From assembly GCF_007860015.1 (NCBI RefSeq), contig NZ_SJPS01000001.1, forward strand, positions 1,054,001 through 1,118,000: a stretch of 64,000 nt of DNA, read 5' to 3'. Below are positions 1 to 6,534 of this stretch, one piece after another. A program made the position numbers and the translations under genes. Numbering within the stretch: position 1 is the stretch's first letter; each line of letters begins with the position of its first letter. The notes below the pieces were generated by a model that did no database searches, was not told the origin of the DNA, and saw nothing but the letters and a program-made list of their open reading frames with translations. The DNA is from Bythopirellula polymerisocia. Its GTDB lineage: Bacteria > Planctomycetota > Planctomycetia > Pirellulales > Lacipirellulaceae.

Positions 1-818
1 TGCTCGCCGCAGGTGCAGGTGCGGGACTGGCCACGGCATTCAACGCTCCCATTGCCGGCGCAGTGTTCGTATTAGAAGAGTTAGTTCGCAGGTTTGATAC
101 CAGAATTACGATTGCGACCTTCGGTGCATCGGCGGGAGCCATCACCGTAGCGCGATTGCTGATTGGGGACCGCCCTGATTTTGAGGTAGAAATATTACCC
201 TTTCCGACAACACTTGCGGTTGCCGCTTCCGTGGTGCTGGGCGCTGTTTTAGGAGTTGTCGGCGTCGCGTACAATCGAGCAATACTGGGAGCAATTGCGG
301 TGAGCGAACGGTTTGAGAAATGGCCCGTCGTGCTGCAGTCTTTACTTATCGGTGCTGCGGTAGGCCTGATTGCCTGGTACGCGCCTCATCTCGTGGGTGG
401 CGGTGATCCGATCACCCAAAACGCGCTGACCCTGAAAACCGTGGCTGTCATGCTGCCTGTGGCGTTTCTCTTCCGTTTTGGCCTCGGAGCCATATCCTAT
501 GCTGCTGCAACGCCAGGTGGTTTATTTGCGCCAATGCTGGTGCTCGGCGCTCAGGCAGGACTGATGTTCGGCAATGCGTGCCAAGTGTGGCTTCCAGCAG
601 TCGGGTCGAATCCTACTACATTTGCCGTGACCGCAATGGCAGCATTTTTCACAGCCGTGGTGCGTGCCCCCCTAACAGGAATCATCCTGGTGATCGAACT
701 GACAGGGAGCTACACCCAGCTGTTGCCCATGCTCGCGGCCTGTCTGGCGGCAATGGTGGTCCCCACACTTTGGCATGACCCGCCAATCTACGATTCGCTG
801 AAATCTAGCTCTGAATAG
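1..818 (+). CDS. ClC family chloride channel/transporter, C-terminal part
   Basis: The frame is open from base 3, so the 5' end lies outside the window. ClC proteins move chloride, often in exchange for protons, across the membrane. Visible family signatures are the segment FNAPIAGAVFVLEEL near the left edge, the GGLFAPMLVLGAQAG motif of the chloride pore, and a tyrosine near the C-terminus (PPIYDSL) matching the pore tyrosine of ClC-ec1. The adjacent glutamates of VLEEL align with E202/E203 of ClC-ec1, E203 being the internal proton residue, which favours an antiporter over a channel. The outer gating glutamate would lie upstream of the window. The protein stops soon after the last helix, so there is no CBS domain. 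Confidence 0.9.
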   Translation, partial: LAAGAGAGLATAFNAPIAGAVFVLEELVRRFDTRITIATFGASAGAITVARLLIGDRPDFEVEILPFPTTLAVAASVVLGAVLGVVGVAYNRAILGAIAVSERFEKWPVVLQSLLIGAAVGLIAWYAPHLVGGGDPITQNALTLKTVAVMLPVAFLFRFGLGAISYAAATPGGLFAPMLVLGAQAGLMFGNACQVWLPAVGSNPTTFAVTAMAAFFTAVVRAPLTGIILVIELTGSYTQLLPMLAACLAAMVVPTLWHDPPIYDSLKSSSE

Positions 819-1266
819 CGACAAGAACTATCGTAGCAAGTGGTCATTTTCATTGATATCTCACGGGTCCCTCGACCAGTCGGCGGATTTCTGCCCGCCG
901 CGCCAGTCTTCGCCTATGGTGGCCCATCGCCAGATAGCAGGCCTGTGCTCGGCGACCCTTCCTCCAAGCAGCCTTCGTGCGGCGGTTGAGTTGCGACCCG
1001 TCTGCCAGCAACTTTATCTTTGCAATCGATTCCTGCAATAAGTCTTGCACGAAGCTGACGAATTCTTCTTTCCAACCTGGGAGATATTTATCCATGTATA
1101 CAAGTGTTCCTCTGACAAATACGAATCTTCTCCAAACCGTTTTGGAACATGAATTGTAGACTGCCACGTAGAAAGGGCAAACTTCGCTACTTTTGCGAAT
1201 CCGGCAGAATTGCGGTAACCTGTCGAGTGGAATCACCAACCTCCAACGGTTAAATAAGGCTCTCCC
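819..1266. other. 448-base spacer between ClC and dehydrogenase genes
   Basis: Apart from the doubtful minus-strand frame 850-1095, I see no gene, RNA, strong hairpin or repeat here. It should contain the promoter of the dehydrogenase gene at 1267, but no unambiguous -35/-10 pair stands out. Confidence 0.4.
850..1095 (-). CDS. possible small basic hypothetical protein
   Basis: I do not recognise this 81-residue frame. The ATG at 1095 is preceded, about 14 bases upstream, by an AGAGGA ribosome-binding-like sequence. The N-terminal third is helical and acidic/hydrophobic (WKEEFVSFVQDLLQES), and the C-terminal half is very rich in Arg and Lys. The frame stays open upstream to 1458 but there it only mirrors the dehydrogenase gene on the other strand. 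It would converge on the ClC gene. It is the only plausible coding content of the 819-1266 spacer, and it may be chance. Confidence 0.2.
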   Translation of the reverse strand: MDKYLPGWKEEFVSFVQDLLQESIAKIKLLADGSQLNRRTKAAWRKGRRAQACYLAMGHHRRRLARRAEIRRLVEGPVRYQ

Positions 1267-2187
1267 ATGGTTAAACCAATCACCCCTGAAAACACCCGTC
1301 TCGGCTGGATTGGCACCGGCGTGATGGGGCAGAGCATGTGTAGCCATCTTCTGAGAGCTGGCTACAAGGTGACGGTGTTCAATCGCACCCGCGCCAAGGT
1401 AGACCCACTCTTGAAACTCGGTGCCACATGGGCAGAGTCGCCCCGAGCAGTTGCTCAAACGAGTGACATTGTGTTTTCGATCGTGGGTTTTCCTTCAGAT
1501 GTCGAAGAAGTGCTGCTTGGTGAGCATGGCGCACTGGCCGGTAGTTCGCCTGGATCCGTTCTGGTGGACATGACTACCAGTCGCCCCAGCTTGGCGATTG
1601 AGATCGCTGAGCAAGCTGAGCGCCGCGAAGTCTTCAGCATAGATGCTCCCATTTCTGGTGGAGATGTCGGGGCACGCAACGGCACATTGTCGATCATGAT
1701 CGGTGGTGACCGTCCAACCGTTGAAGCTTTGACGCCTTGCTGGGAGATTCTGGGTTCGACCTGGGTCTGGCAAGGAGGCCCCGGCGCGGGCCAACACACC
1801 AAGATGGTCAACCAAATTCTAATCGGCGGCAACATGGTAGGAGTTTGCGAAGCACTGCTCTATGCCTACCGAGCAGGCCTCGACCTGGAGAGCGTCATGC
1901 AGTCGGTCGCCTCGGGGGCCGCAGGGAGTTGGTCACTATCGAATTTGGGACCACGAATCATCGCCGGCAATTTCGACCCCGGATTCTTCGTCGAGCATTT
2001 TGTGAAAGACATGGGCATCGCGCTGGCGGAGGCCGAAAGAATGGGTTTGAAGCTACCAGGACTCTCGCTCGCGAATGAGCTCTATGGCAAGCTCATCGAG
2101 CAAGGCCACGCTCGCAGTGGAACCCACGCCCTGATGCTTGCGCTCGCCGAAATGAGCGGCGTTGATTGGTCGCAACGAAATGAGTGA
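1267..2187 (+). CDS. NAD(P)-dependent 3-hydroxyisobutyrate dehydrogenase-family oxidoreductase
   Basis: A 306-residue beta-hydroxyacid dehydrogenase of the HIBADH/tartronate-semialdehyde reductase type, oxidising or reducing a small hydroxyacid with NAD(P). The Rossmann motif GTGVMG follows the first strand (about residues 16-21). The substrate signature [16 protein letters not shown] is at about 126-141, and the catalytic lysine is in [11 protein letters not shown]. Length is normal for the family. The NRTR sequence after the second strand would suit NADP over NAD, but this is weak evidence, and the true substrate cannot be read. The last 108 coding bases before the stop recur at 2955-3062 (see the remnant there). 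Confidence 0.9.
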   Translation: MVKPITPENTRLGWIGTGVMGQSMCSHLLRAGYKVTVFNRTRAKVDPLLKLGATWAESPRAVAQTSDIVFSIVGFPSDVEEVLLGEHGALAGSSPGSVLVDMTTSRPSLAIEIAEQAERREVFSIDAPISGGDVGARNGTLSIMIGGDRPTVEALTPCWEILGSTWVWQGGPGAGQHTKMVNQILIGGNMVGVCEALLYAYRAGLDLESVMQSVASGAAGSWSLSNLGPRIIAGNFDPGFFVEHFVKDMGIALAEAERMGLKLPGLSLANELYGKLIEQGHARSGTHALMLALAEMSGVDWSQRNE

Positions 2188-2321
2188 ACCAAAATTTGCA
2201 CTGCAGGGGAATTTTATCGCGGTTATTTTGACGAAAGCTAACCAGGAGTGAGTAGCAATCACCAACCTTTTGACGAAGTGGTTCAATTCGTTGTATACTG
2301 AATACCAATGGAGAACCAGCA

Positions 2322-2537
2322 ATGAAACAGATTGAAATCTCTGATGAAGCGTACCAGACCCTGACGAAATATCATGGTGACGTGAAGGCATATGTAGAGA
2401 ACCTGGCCGTCGAAGCCCGCGAAGTCGAGTTTGTGCAAGAAGGAATTGACGCCTATAACGCGGGTGATTGTAGGCCGCTCACAGAATTTGGCGGGGAACT
2501 TCAAGAACGCTTTGGCATTAACACTCCCAAGGCATGA
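2322..2537 (+). CDS. antitoxin-like small protein of a RelE/ParE-type pair
   Basis: A 71-residue acidic protein beginning MKQIEISDEAYQ, with a GGAGA ribosome-binding site seven bases before the ATG. The start resembles the ribbon or helix N-terminus of type II antitoxins. The C-terminal half (EGIDAYNAGDCRPLTEF) looks like the toxin-binding tail. Its stop codon overlaps the ATG of the downstream toxin frame (ATGA at 2534-2537), the usual translational coupling of toxin-antitoxin pairs. The role is inferred from this arrangement and from the ParE-like partner. The antitoxin family cannot be named with certainty. Confidence 0.65.
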   Translation: MKQIEISDEAYQTLTKYHGDVKAYVENLAVEAREVEFVQEGIDAYNAGDCRPLTEFGGELQERFGINTPKA

Positions 2538-2860
2538 ATAGCCGCGTCATCATCACTGGCCCGGCCGAAAACGATATCCTTTCCAATCACCTTTGGTGGG
2601 CTGACAACCATTAGCCAGAGCAAGCCCTTCGATGGCTAGAGGGAATGTATGCGGCGATGTTCAAGTTGGCCTCCACGGCCGAGACGCATCCCCTGGCAAC
2701 CGAAAAAGCGTTACGTAAGGCAGGCATTCAGCAAGTAAGTTATGGTCTCGGTCGCAGGCCAACTCATCGGATCATTTACGCCGTCGATCGCGGCAATGTG
2801 GTCATCTACCGCATCCGGGCGTTCAAGCAGGATAAAATCGATTTGGGCGATCTAGATTAG
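2534..2860 (+). pseudogene. RelE/ParE-family toxin interrupted by an amber codon
   Basis: Reading from the ATG at 2534 gives a toxin-sized protein of 108 codons whose 27th codon is TAG (2612-2614). Both sides match the RelE/ParE family: before the stop, the start MNSRVIITGPAENDI and a WWADNH segment; after it, PEQALRW and the family hallmark RRPTHRIIYAVDRGNVVIY. Homologs usually have Ser at the stop position, so a TCG to TAG change would explain it. A restart at ATG 2645 would lack the N-terminal strand and helices. The toxin is therefore probably inactive unless the amber codon is read through. It is coupled to the antitoxin by a 4-base overlap. Confidence 0.75.
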
Positions 2861-2939
2861 ATTGGCTTTATGCGTTCGAAAAAGACCATCGGTGAAAGAC
2901 AGGGTAGGACTATTTTCCCGTAAATCGTTCTGACCCCGT

Positions 2940-3068
2940 TTGCCGCTAGCCAGCGAGCTCTACGGCAAACTCTTCGAGCAAGACCACGCTCGCAGTGGAA
3001 CCCACGCCCTGATGCTCGCGCTCGCCGAAATGGCCAGCGTCGATTGGGTACATCGAAATGAGAACTAG
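2940..3068 (+). pseudogene. remnant of a second dehydrogenase gene (3' end only)
   Basis: The translation from 2940 reproduces the last ~40 residues of the dehydrogenase at 1267-2187: [20 protein letters not shown], continuing to its own TAG stop. Over the 108 bases 2955-3062 I count 13 mismatches with 2077-2184. Changes are partly synonymous, so the copy diverged after duplication. Nothing of the rest of the enzyme is present. Together with the intact gene it brackets the toxin-antitoxin pair. Confidence 0.8.
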
Positions 3069-3191
3069 CCTTCGACCGAAGCTGATGGTCCTCAAGCCCT
3101 TGCTAGCAATCCTTGTCTCTTGACTCAGCCGCCGAGCCTTCCTACAGTCCACACGCCAATTACTGTTCCAAACACACTTGAGCTGGCTCTT

Positions 3192-4187
3192 ATGCCTGCA
3201 ACCGCCGCAAAACCTGAAGCTGCCTCTCAATGCGGTGCTTTGAAAGGCACGCTCCCGCCAAGGATGAAGGTACTTCATGTCACCTCTCGCCACCGCAATG
3301 GTGACTGGTTGGCAGAGGCCTTTGCTGCCGATAGTGCAACGCAAATCATGCTTGAAGAAGTGGTTGGAGCCACGGCCGCCCTTATCAGACTCCGCGATGA
3401 AGTTTTTGATGCCGTGATTGTAAGTCACGAACCACCAGTCCTGGATGCCTTGGACCTGGTCGAGGGATTGCGGGGTGGTGGTCACGAGGAGCCGATGATC
3501 TTACTTGGTTCGCAGCCACCGCAGGAACTCGACGCACTCTGCTACGAGGTCGGGGCTGACGACTACTGCTGTGTCGCTGAGACCACCGTCCGCGGTCTGT
3601 TGTGGAAGTTCGCCCGTGCGATCCAGCGACATCAACTCCAACGAGAAAACAGACGCTTGGTTCAGGCCGACCGCCAACGACTCAAACAAGAACACCTCGA
3701 AGCGCAGCGACTTCTCGAACAACAGCGACTCTTAATCACCGACCTGGAAGTTCTAAAGAACCCCACAAGCTCCTCTACTCCGGCGGACGAGCTACCTGAG
3801 ATCGACGACTGCCTTGCCAAGGCGGCCAGTTCTAAAATTAAAGCTCCGCTGGACTTGTCAGAATCGCTGGTTACACATTACCGCGAATTGCTACGGACCT
3901 ACGTTATCATGGGTGTAGGCAACCTAGCCAGCGAGATGGCCGAACTGTGTGAATTACTCGCCACCTCGGAGGTTTCTGCTCAGAGGGCGTTGCATTTGCA
4001 CGTTACCGTACTGGAAGAATTGGTGCAGGGTCTCGGTGCCCGCAGTGCCCGCCATGTGATGAATCGGGCCGATCTTTTGGTGTTAGAGGTGATGGGCTAT
4101 CTCGCCGACGGCTATCGACAGCGCTATTTCGAGCGTCGCAATCCTCCCCGTCAACAGACCCTCCCCGGCTTTCAGGCAGCCGCATGA
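3192..4187 (+). CDS. pseudo-receiver (response-regulator-like) protein with coiled coil
   Basis: The N-terminal ~125 residues follow the CheY-like fold pattern: strand MKVLHVTSRHRNGDW, a hydrophobic strand FDAVIVSHEPPVLDALD where the phospho-acceptor aspartate normally sits, then EEPMILLG and GADDYCC. The acceptor position has Ser-His and no Asp, so conventional phosphorylation is unlikely. A long Arg/Gln/Leu coiled coil follows, then an all-helical C-terminal domain (about 230-320) that I do not recognise. The start is uncertain: a TTG at 3120 is in frame, and ATG codons occur at 3192 and 3264; none has a strong Shine-Dalgarno. It stands alone, downstream of the dehydrogenase remnant. Confidence 0.6.
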   Translation: MPATAAKPEAASQCGALKGTLPPRMKVLHVTSRHRNGDWLAEAFAADSATQIMLEEVVGATAALIRLRDEVFDAVIVSHEPPVLDALDLVEGLRGGGHEEPMILLGSQPPQELDALCYEVGADDYCCVAETTVRGLLWKFARAIQRHQLQRENRRLVQADRQRLKQEHLEAQRLLEQQRLLITDLEVLKNPTSSSTPADELPEIDDCLAKAASSKIKAPLDLSESLVTHYRELLRTYVIMGVGNLASEMAELCELLATSEVSAQRALHLHVTVLEELVQGLGARSARHVMNRADLLVLEVMGYLADGYRQRYFERRNPPRQQTLPGFQAAA

Positions 4188-4224
4188 TTGAGCAGATTTG
4201 CCAATATGCGTGAGTTTGCTATTC

Positions 4225-4366
4225 TGTCATCCCGATGGGAGCCGCACTATCCTGCAGGGAAAAATCGGCGACCAGTGGCGTCTGACTAGCGACTTCAACA
4301 CGAATTGAGAGCGTGTGATGATAAATCCCAGATTCCTCAAGTCGTGCGTCTCCTTTAGGAATGACA
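4225..4366. repeat. intergenic inverted-repeat element, family B (TGTCATCC type), copy 1
   Basis: The left arm starting TGTCATCCCGATGGGAGCCG (4226-) and the right arm 4330-4366, which reads in reverse complement as TGTCATTCCTAAAGGAGACG, form an imperfect terminal inverted repeat of about 40 bases around a ~70-base centre. It lies in the spacer upstream of the pyrophosphohydrolase gene. A second copy is at 52377-52471. No gene lies inside. Confidence 0.65.
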
Positions 4367-4410
4367 AGTACTTCACACTCCAGCGAAACTTCTGAATAGA
4401 CCCCATCCCC

Positions 4411-4782
4411 ATGAACGACTCACAAACCACGATTGCCGATCTTCGCGAACTCGTTCGCCAGTTTGTTGACGAACGCGATTGGCAGCAATTTCACTCCCCC
4501 AAGAATCTGGCAATGGCTTTGGCAATCGAGGCTGCCGAACTGATGGAGCATTTCCAGTGGATAGATCTTTCCACATCTCGTGAAGTCTCCGCTGATGAAG
4601 ATAAACTCACTGCCGTCGGCGAAGAGTTAGCTGATGTTTTGAGTTACACACTTGCCTTGGCGAACTCGTTGGGAATTGACATTGCAACCGCTCACCGGCG
4701 CAAAATGCTCATGAACGCGGAAAAATATCCTGCCGATGAATTCCGCGGCAGATTCGGCGACAAGAAATCATTGGCGGATTGA
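4411..4782 (+). CDS. MazG-like nucleotide pyrophosphohydrolase (dCTPase/RS21-C6 type)
   Basis: A 123-residue all-alpha NTP pyrophosphohydrolase. It would hydrolyse a (d)NTP to the monophosphate and pyrophosphate, as a housecleaning enzyme. Visible: WQQFHSPKNLAMALAIEAAE, the first Mg-binding EAAEL helix, the FQW aromatic patch of the RS21-C6/DCTPP1 branch, the second metal helix EELADVLSY, and the C-terminal NAEKYP motif. The length is right for a single MazG domain. The next gene begins nine bases after or overlaps its stop, so the two are probably co-transcribed. Substrate preference (dCTP-like) is inferred from the subfamily. Confidence 0.85.
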   Translation: MNDSQTTIADLRELVRQFVDERDWQQFHSPKNLAMALAIEAAELMEHFQWIDLSTSREVSADEDKLTAVGEELADVLSYTLALANSLGIDIATAHRRKMLMNAEKYPADEFRGRFGDKKSLAD

Positions 4783-4790
4783 GAGCCCCG

Positions 4791-5861
4791 ATGACGACTC
4801 GCCCTACGATTGCCGTCGTTGGTGCCAGCGCTCGCGCGGCAGCGTTTTCACTATTGCGAGCTGGATTTCAGGCAGTTACGGCGGATCTGTTTGCCGATGC
4901 TGATCTCAGGCGGGCCTGTCCAGCCGAGCGCGTGACAAACTATCCGCACGACTTAGCTGATTACCTGGCACGGACCGAGTGTGATGGTTGGATTTACACG
5001 GGAGCCCTAGAAAACTATCCGGACCTGGTTGATCAAATGGCAGCCATGCGACCGCTCCGAGGGAATTCTGGTTCGGTTCTGCGTGCCATTCGCAACCTTC
5101 TTCTTTTGCAAGCAACTCTTAAGGATGTCGGGCTTGATTTCCCTGAAACTTTCGCTTGCAGTGGCCAATCACCTGGAGCAGGCGATTGGCTCCACAAGAC
5201 AGGCCTGGGTGCTAGTGGCAGCGGCGTATGCGAATTCGATTCCCTCAACTTGCCAACAGAAGGTTATTGGCAAAGGCGCATTTCAGGTGTTTCATGTTCC
5301 GCAATATACTTGGCTTCATCACAAACCTGCAAACTGCTCGGCATCACGCGCCAACTCGTCGGCGAGCAGTGGACTGGCGCGCGTCAGTTCCAATACTGCG
5401 GCACCATTGCCCCCTGGGAGCTTCCCAGTCAGGCAGTTGCTCAACTTCATCGCATTGGGGATGTTGTCTCGAAAGAATTCGAACTCCGCGATTTATTTGG
5501 AGTCGATTTCGTATTTGACGGTAAAGTAGTGTGGCCCGTGGAGGTAAATCCCCGCACAACCGCCGCAGTGGAAGCGGTCGAGCGCGCGACAGAATCACAA
5601 CTACTCTGCGGCAAAGCCATCCTCTATGCCAAGTACCCTCTAGCGATTTCGCCAACCAGCAGTGACCGACTTCTTCACCGCTGCGGTACCCTTGAACATC
5701 CTCGCCTAGCCGACATCCCCAATGCTCACGCAGAGGTTGCACCCGGCGAACCAATGCTTACAGTACTCGTGGATGGTGTTTCAGTAGCCGATGTTGAGTC
5801 GAAGTTGCGCCAGCAGGTTGCCAAGCTCGAAATTGAACTTTATGGTTGCATGACACAATAA
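4791..5861 (+). CDS. ATP-grasp family enzyme (COG2232-like)
   Basis: A 356-residue protein with an N-terminal pre-ATP-grasp domain (TIAVVGASARAAAFSLLRAG) and an ATP-grasp core. The motif LRGNSGSVLRAIRN is at about 85-100, the glycine-rich loop at GLGASGSGV, and the metal/ATP-binding end of the fold at VEVNPRTTAAVE. ATP-grasp enzymes ligate a carboxylate to an amine or thiol through an acylphosphate. The overall pattern recalls the predicted carboligases of COG2232, which in some bacteria sit with tetrahydromethanopterin genes. No such genes are seen here, so the substrate is unknown. ATG 4791 is chosen over the TTG at 4779 that overlaps the previous stop. It lies in one unit with its neighbours. 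Confidence 0.75.
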   Translation: MTTRPTIAVVGASARAAAFSLLRAGFQAVTADLFADADLRRACPAERVTNYPHDLADYLARTECDGWIYTGALENYPDLVDQMAAMRPLRGNSGSVLRAIRNLLLLQATLKDVGLDFPETFACSGQSPGAGDWLHKTGLGASGSGVCEFDSLNLPTEGYWQRRISGVSCSAIYLASSQTCKLLGITRQLVGEQWTGARQFQYCGTIAPWELPSQAVAQLHRIGDVVSKEFELRDLFGVDFVFDGKVVWPVEVNPRTTAAVEAVERATESQLLCGKAILYAKYPLAISPTSSDRLLHRCGTLEHPRLADIPNAHAEVAPGEPMLTVLVDGVSVADVESKLRQQVAKLEIELYGCMTQ

Positions 5862-5873
5862 GGAAATTTTCCC

Positions 5874-6356
5874 ATGCGAATTGGCGTTGTTAGCGATACT
5901 CACGCTCATGTGGCTAACACACAGGCCGCAATCAATCTGCTTGAAAGCTTAGCAGTCGAGCGAGTTCTCCACTGCGGTGATGTTTGCTCGACGGTGGTCG
6001 CGAAGCTCTTTATCAGTTGGCCAACCGACTTTGTCTTCGGCAATTGCGACTACGATCGCGAGGAGTTAGCCGACGCTATTTCCAGCGTAGGCCAAACTTG
6101 TCACGCAGTGTTTGGTGACCTTGAAATCGCCGGACGCCGAATTGCCCTGCTACACAGTGACGACCATCGCAAGTTTTTGGAGGTTACACAAGGCGGCATC
6201 TACGATCTGGTCTGCTACGGACACACACACGTCGCCAAGATTGAGCAGATCGGTCCCACGTTGGTACTGAATCCTGGAGCCCTCTACCGGGCAAATCCTC
6301 ACTCCCTGGCAGTGGTGGACCTGGAGACGATGGTCGCAGAGATTATAAATCTGTAG
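5874..6356 (+). CDS. YfcE/MJ0936-type metallophosphoesterase
   Basis: A 160-residue calcineurin-like phosphodiesterase with every dinuclear-metal motif in order: SDTHAH, HCGDV, FGNCD, LLHSD and GHTHVAKIE, followed by NPGALYRAN, typical of the small YfcE/MJ0936 branch. Such enzymes hydrolyse phosphodiesters; the physiological substrate is usually unknown. AAGGAAA lies just before the ATG. It starts 12 bases after the ATP-grasp gene and is probably the last gene of a three-gene unit (pyrophosphohydrolase, ATP-grasp, phosphoesterase). Confidence 0.9.
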   Translation: MRIGVVSDTHAHVANTQAAINLLESLAVERVLHCGDVCSTVVAKLFISWPTDFVFGNCDYDREELADAISSVGQTCHAVFGDLEIAGRRIALLHSDDHRKFLEVTQGGIYDLVCYGHTHVAKIEQIGPTLVLNPGALYRANPHSLAVVDLETMVAEIINL

Positions 6357-6447
6357 TTCTTCGAAGCCGACGATGCATGTCTTTAGCCGCGACGCGCCCA
6401 ACGAGTTCTGCTCGGCAGAGCGGAGCGTTTGAGTTTAGTTCCCCCAT

Positions 6448-6487
6448 AAAAAGACCCGGGCGACGCAGGGGGGTGCGCCGACCGGGT
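6448..6487 (-). terminator. intrinsic terminator of the BBP7 gene
   Basis: A hairpin with a 14-base stem (12 paired positions) between 6454-6467 and 6474-6487 around a G6/C6 loop. On the minus strand it is followed by five T residues (6452-6448). It lies about 50 bases beyond the stop of the minus-strand gene 6535-8160. Confidence 0.8.
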
Positions 6488-6534
6488 GGTCGCAGGAGAC
6501 TATCATCATCCCTAGTCATGCCAGGGTAAGGTGC

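Noticed and set aside
850..1458. A 202-codon minus-strand frame upstream of the dehydrogenase
   Set aside because: The first half (1095-1458) overlaps the 5' end of the dehydrogenase and its leader and is not protein-like; only the 3' part was retained as a doubtful small frame.
5029..5529. A 166-codon frame on the plus strand inside the ATP-grasp gene
   Set aside because: It shares the strand but runs in another frame of a well-supported ATP-grasp gene, has no family match, and its composition is that of a shadow frame.
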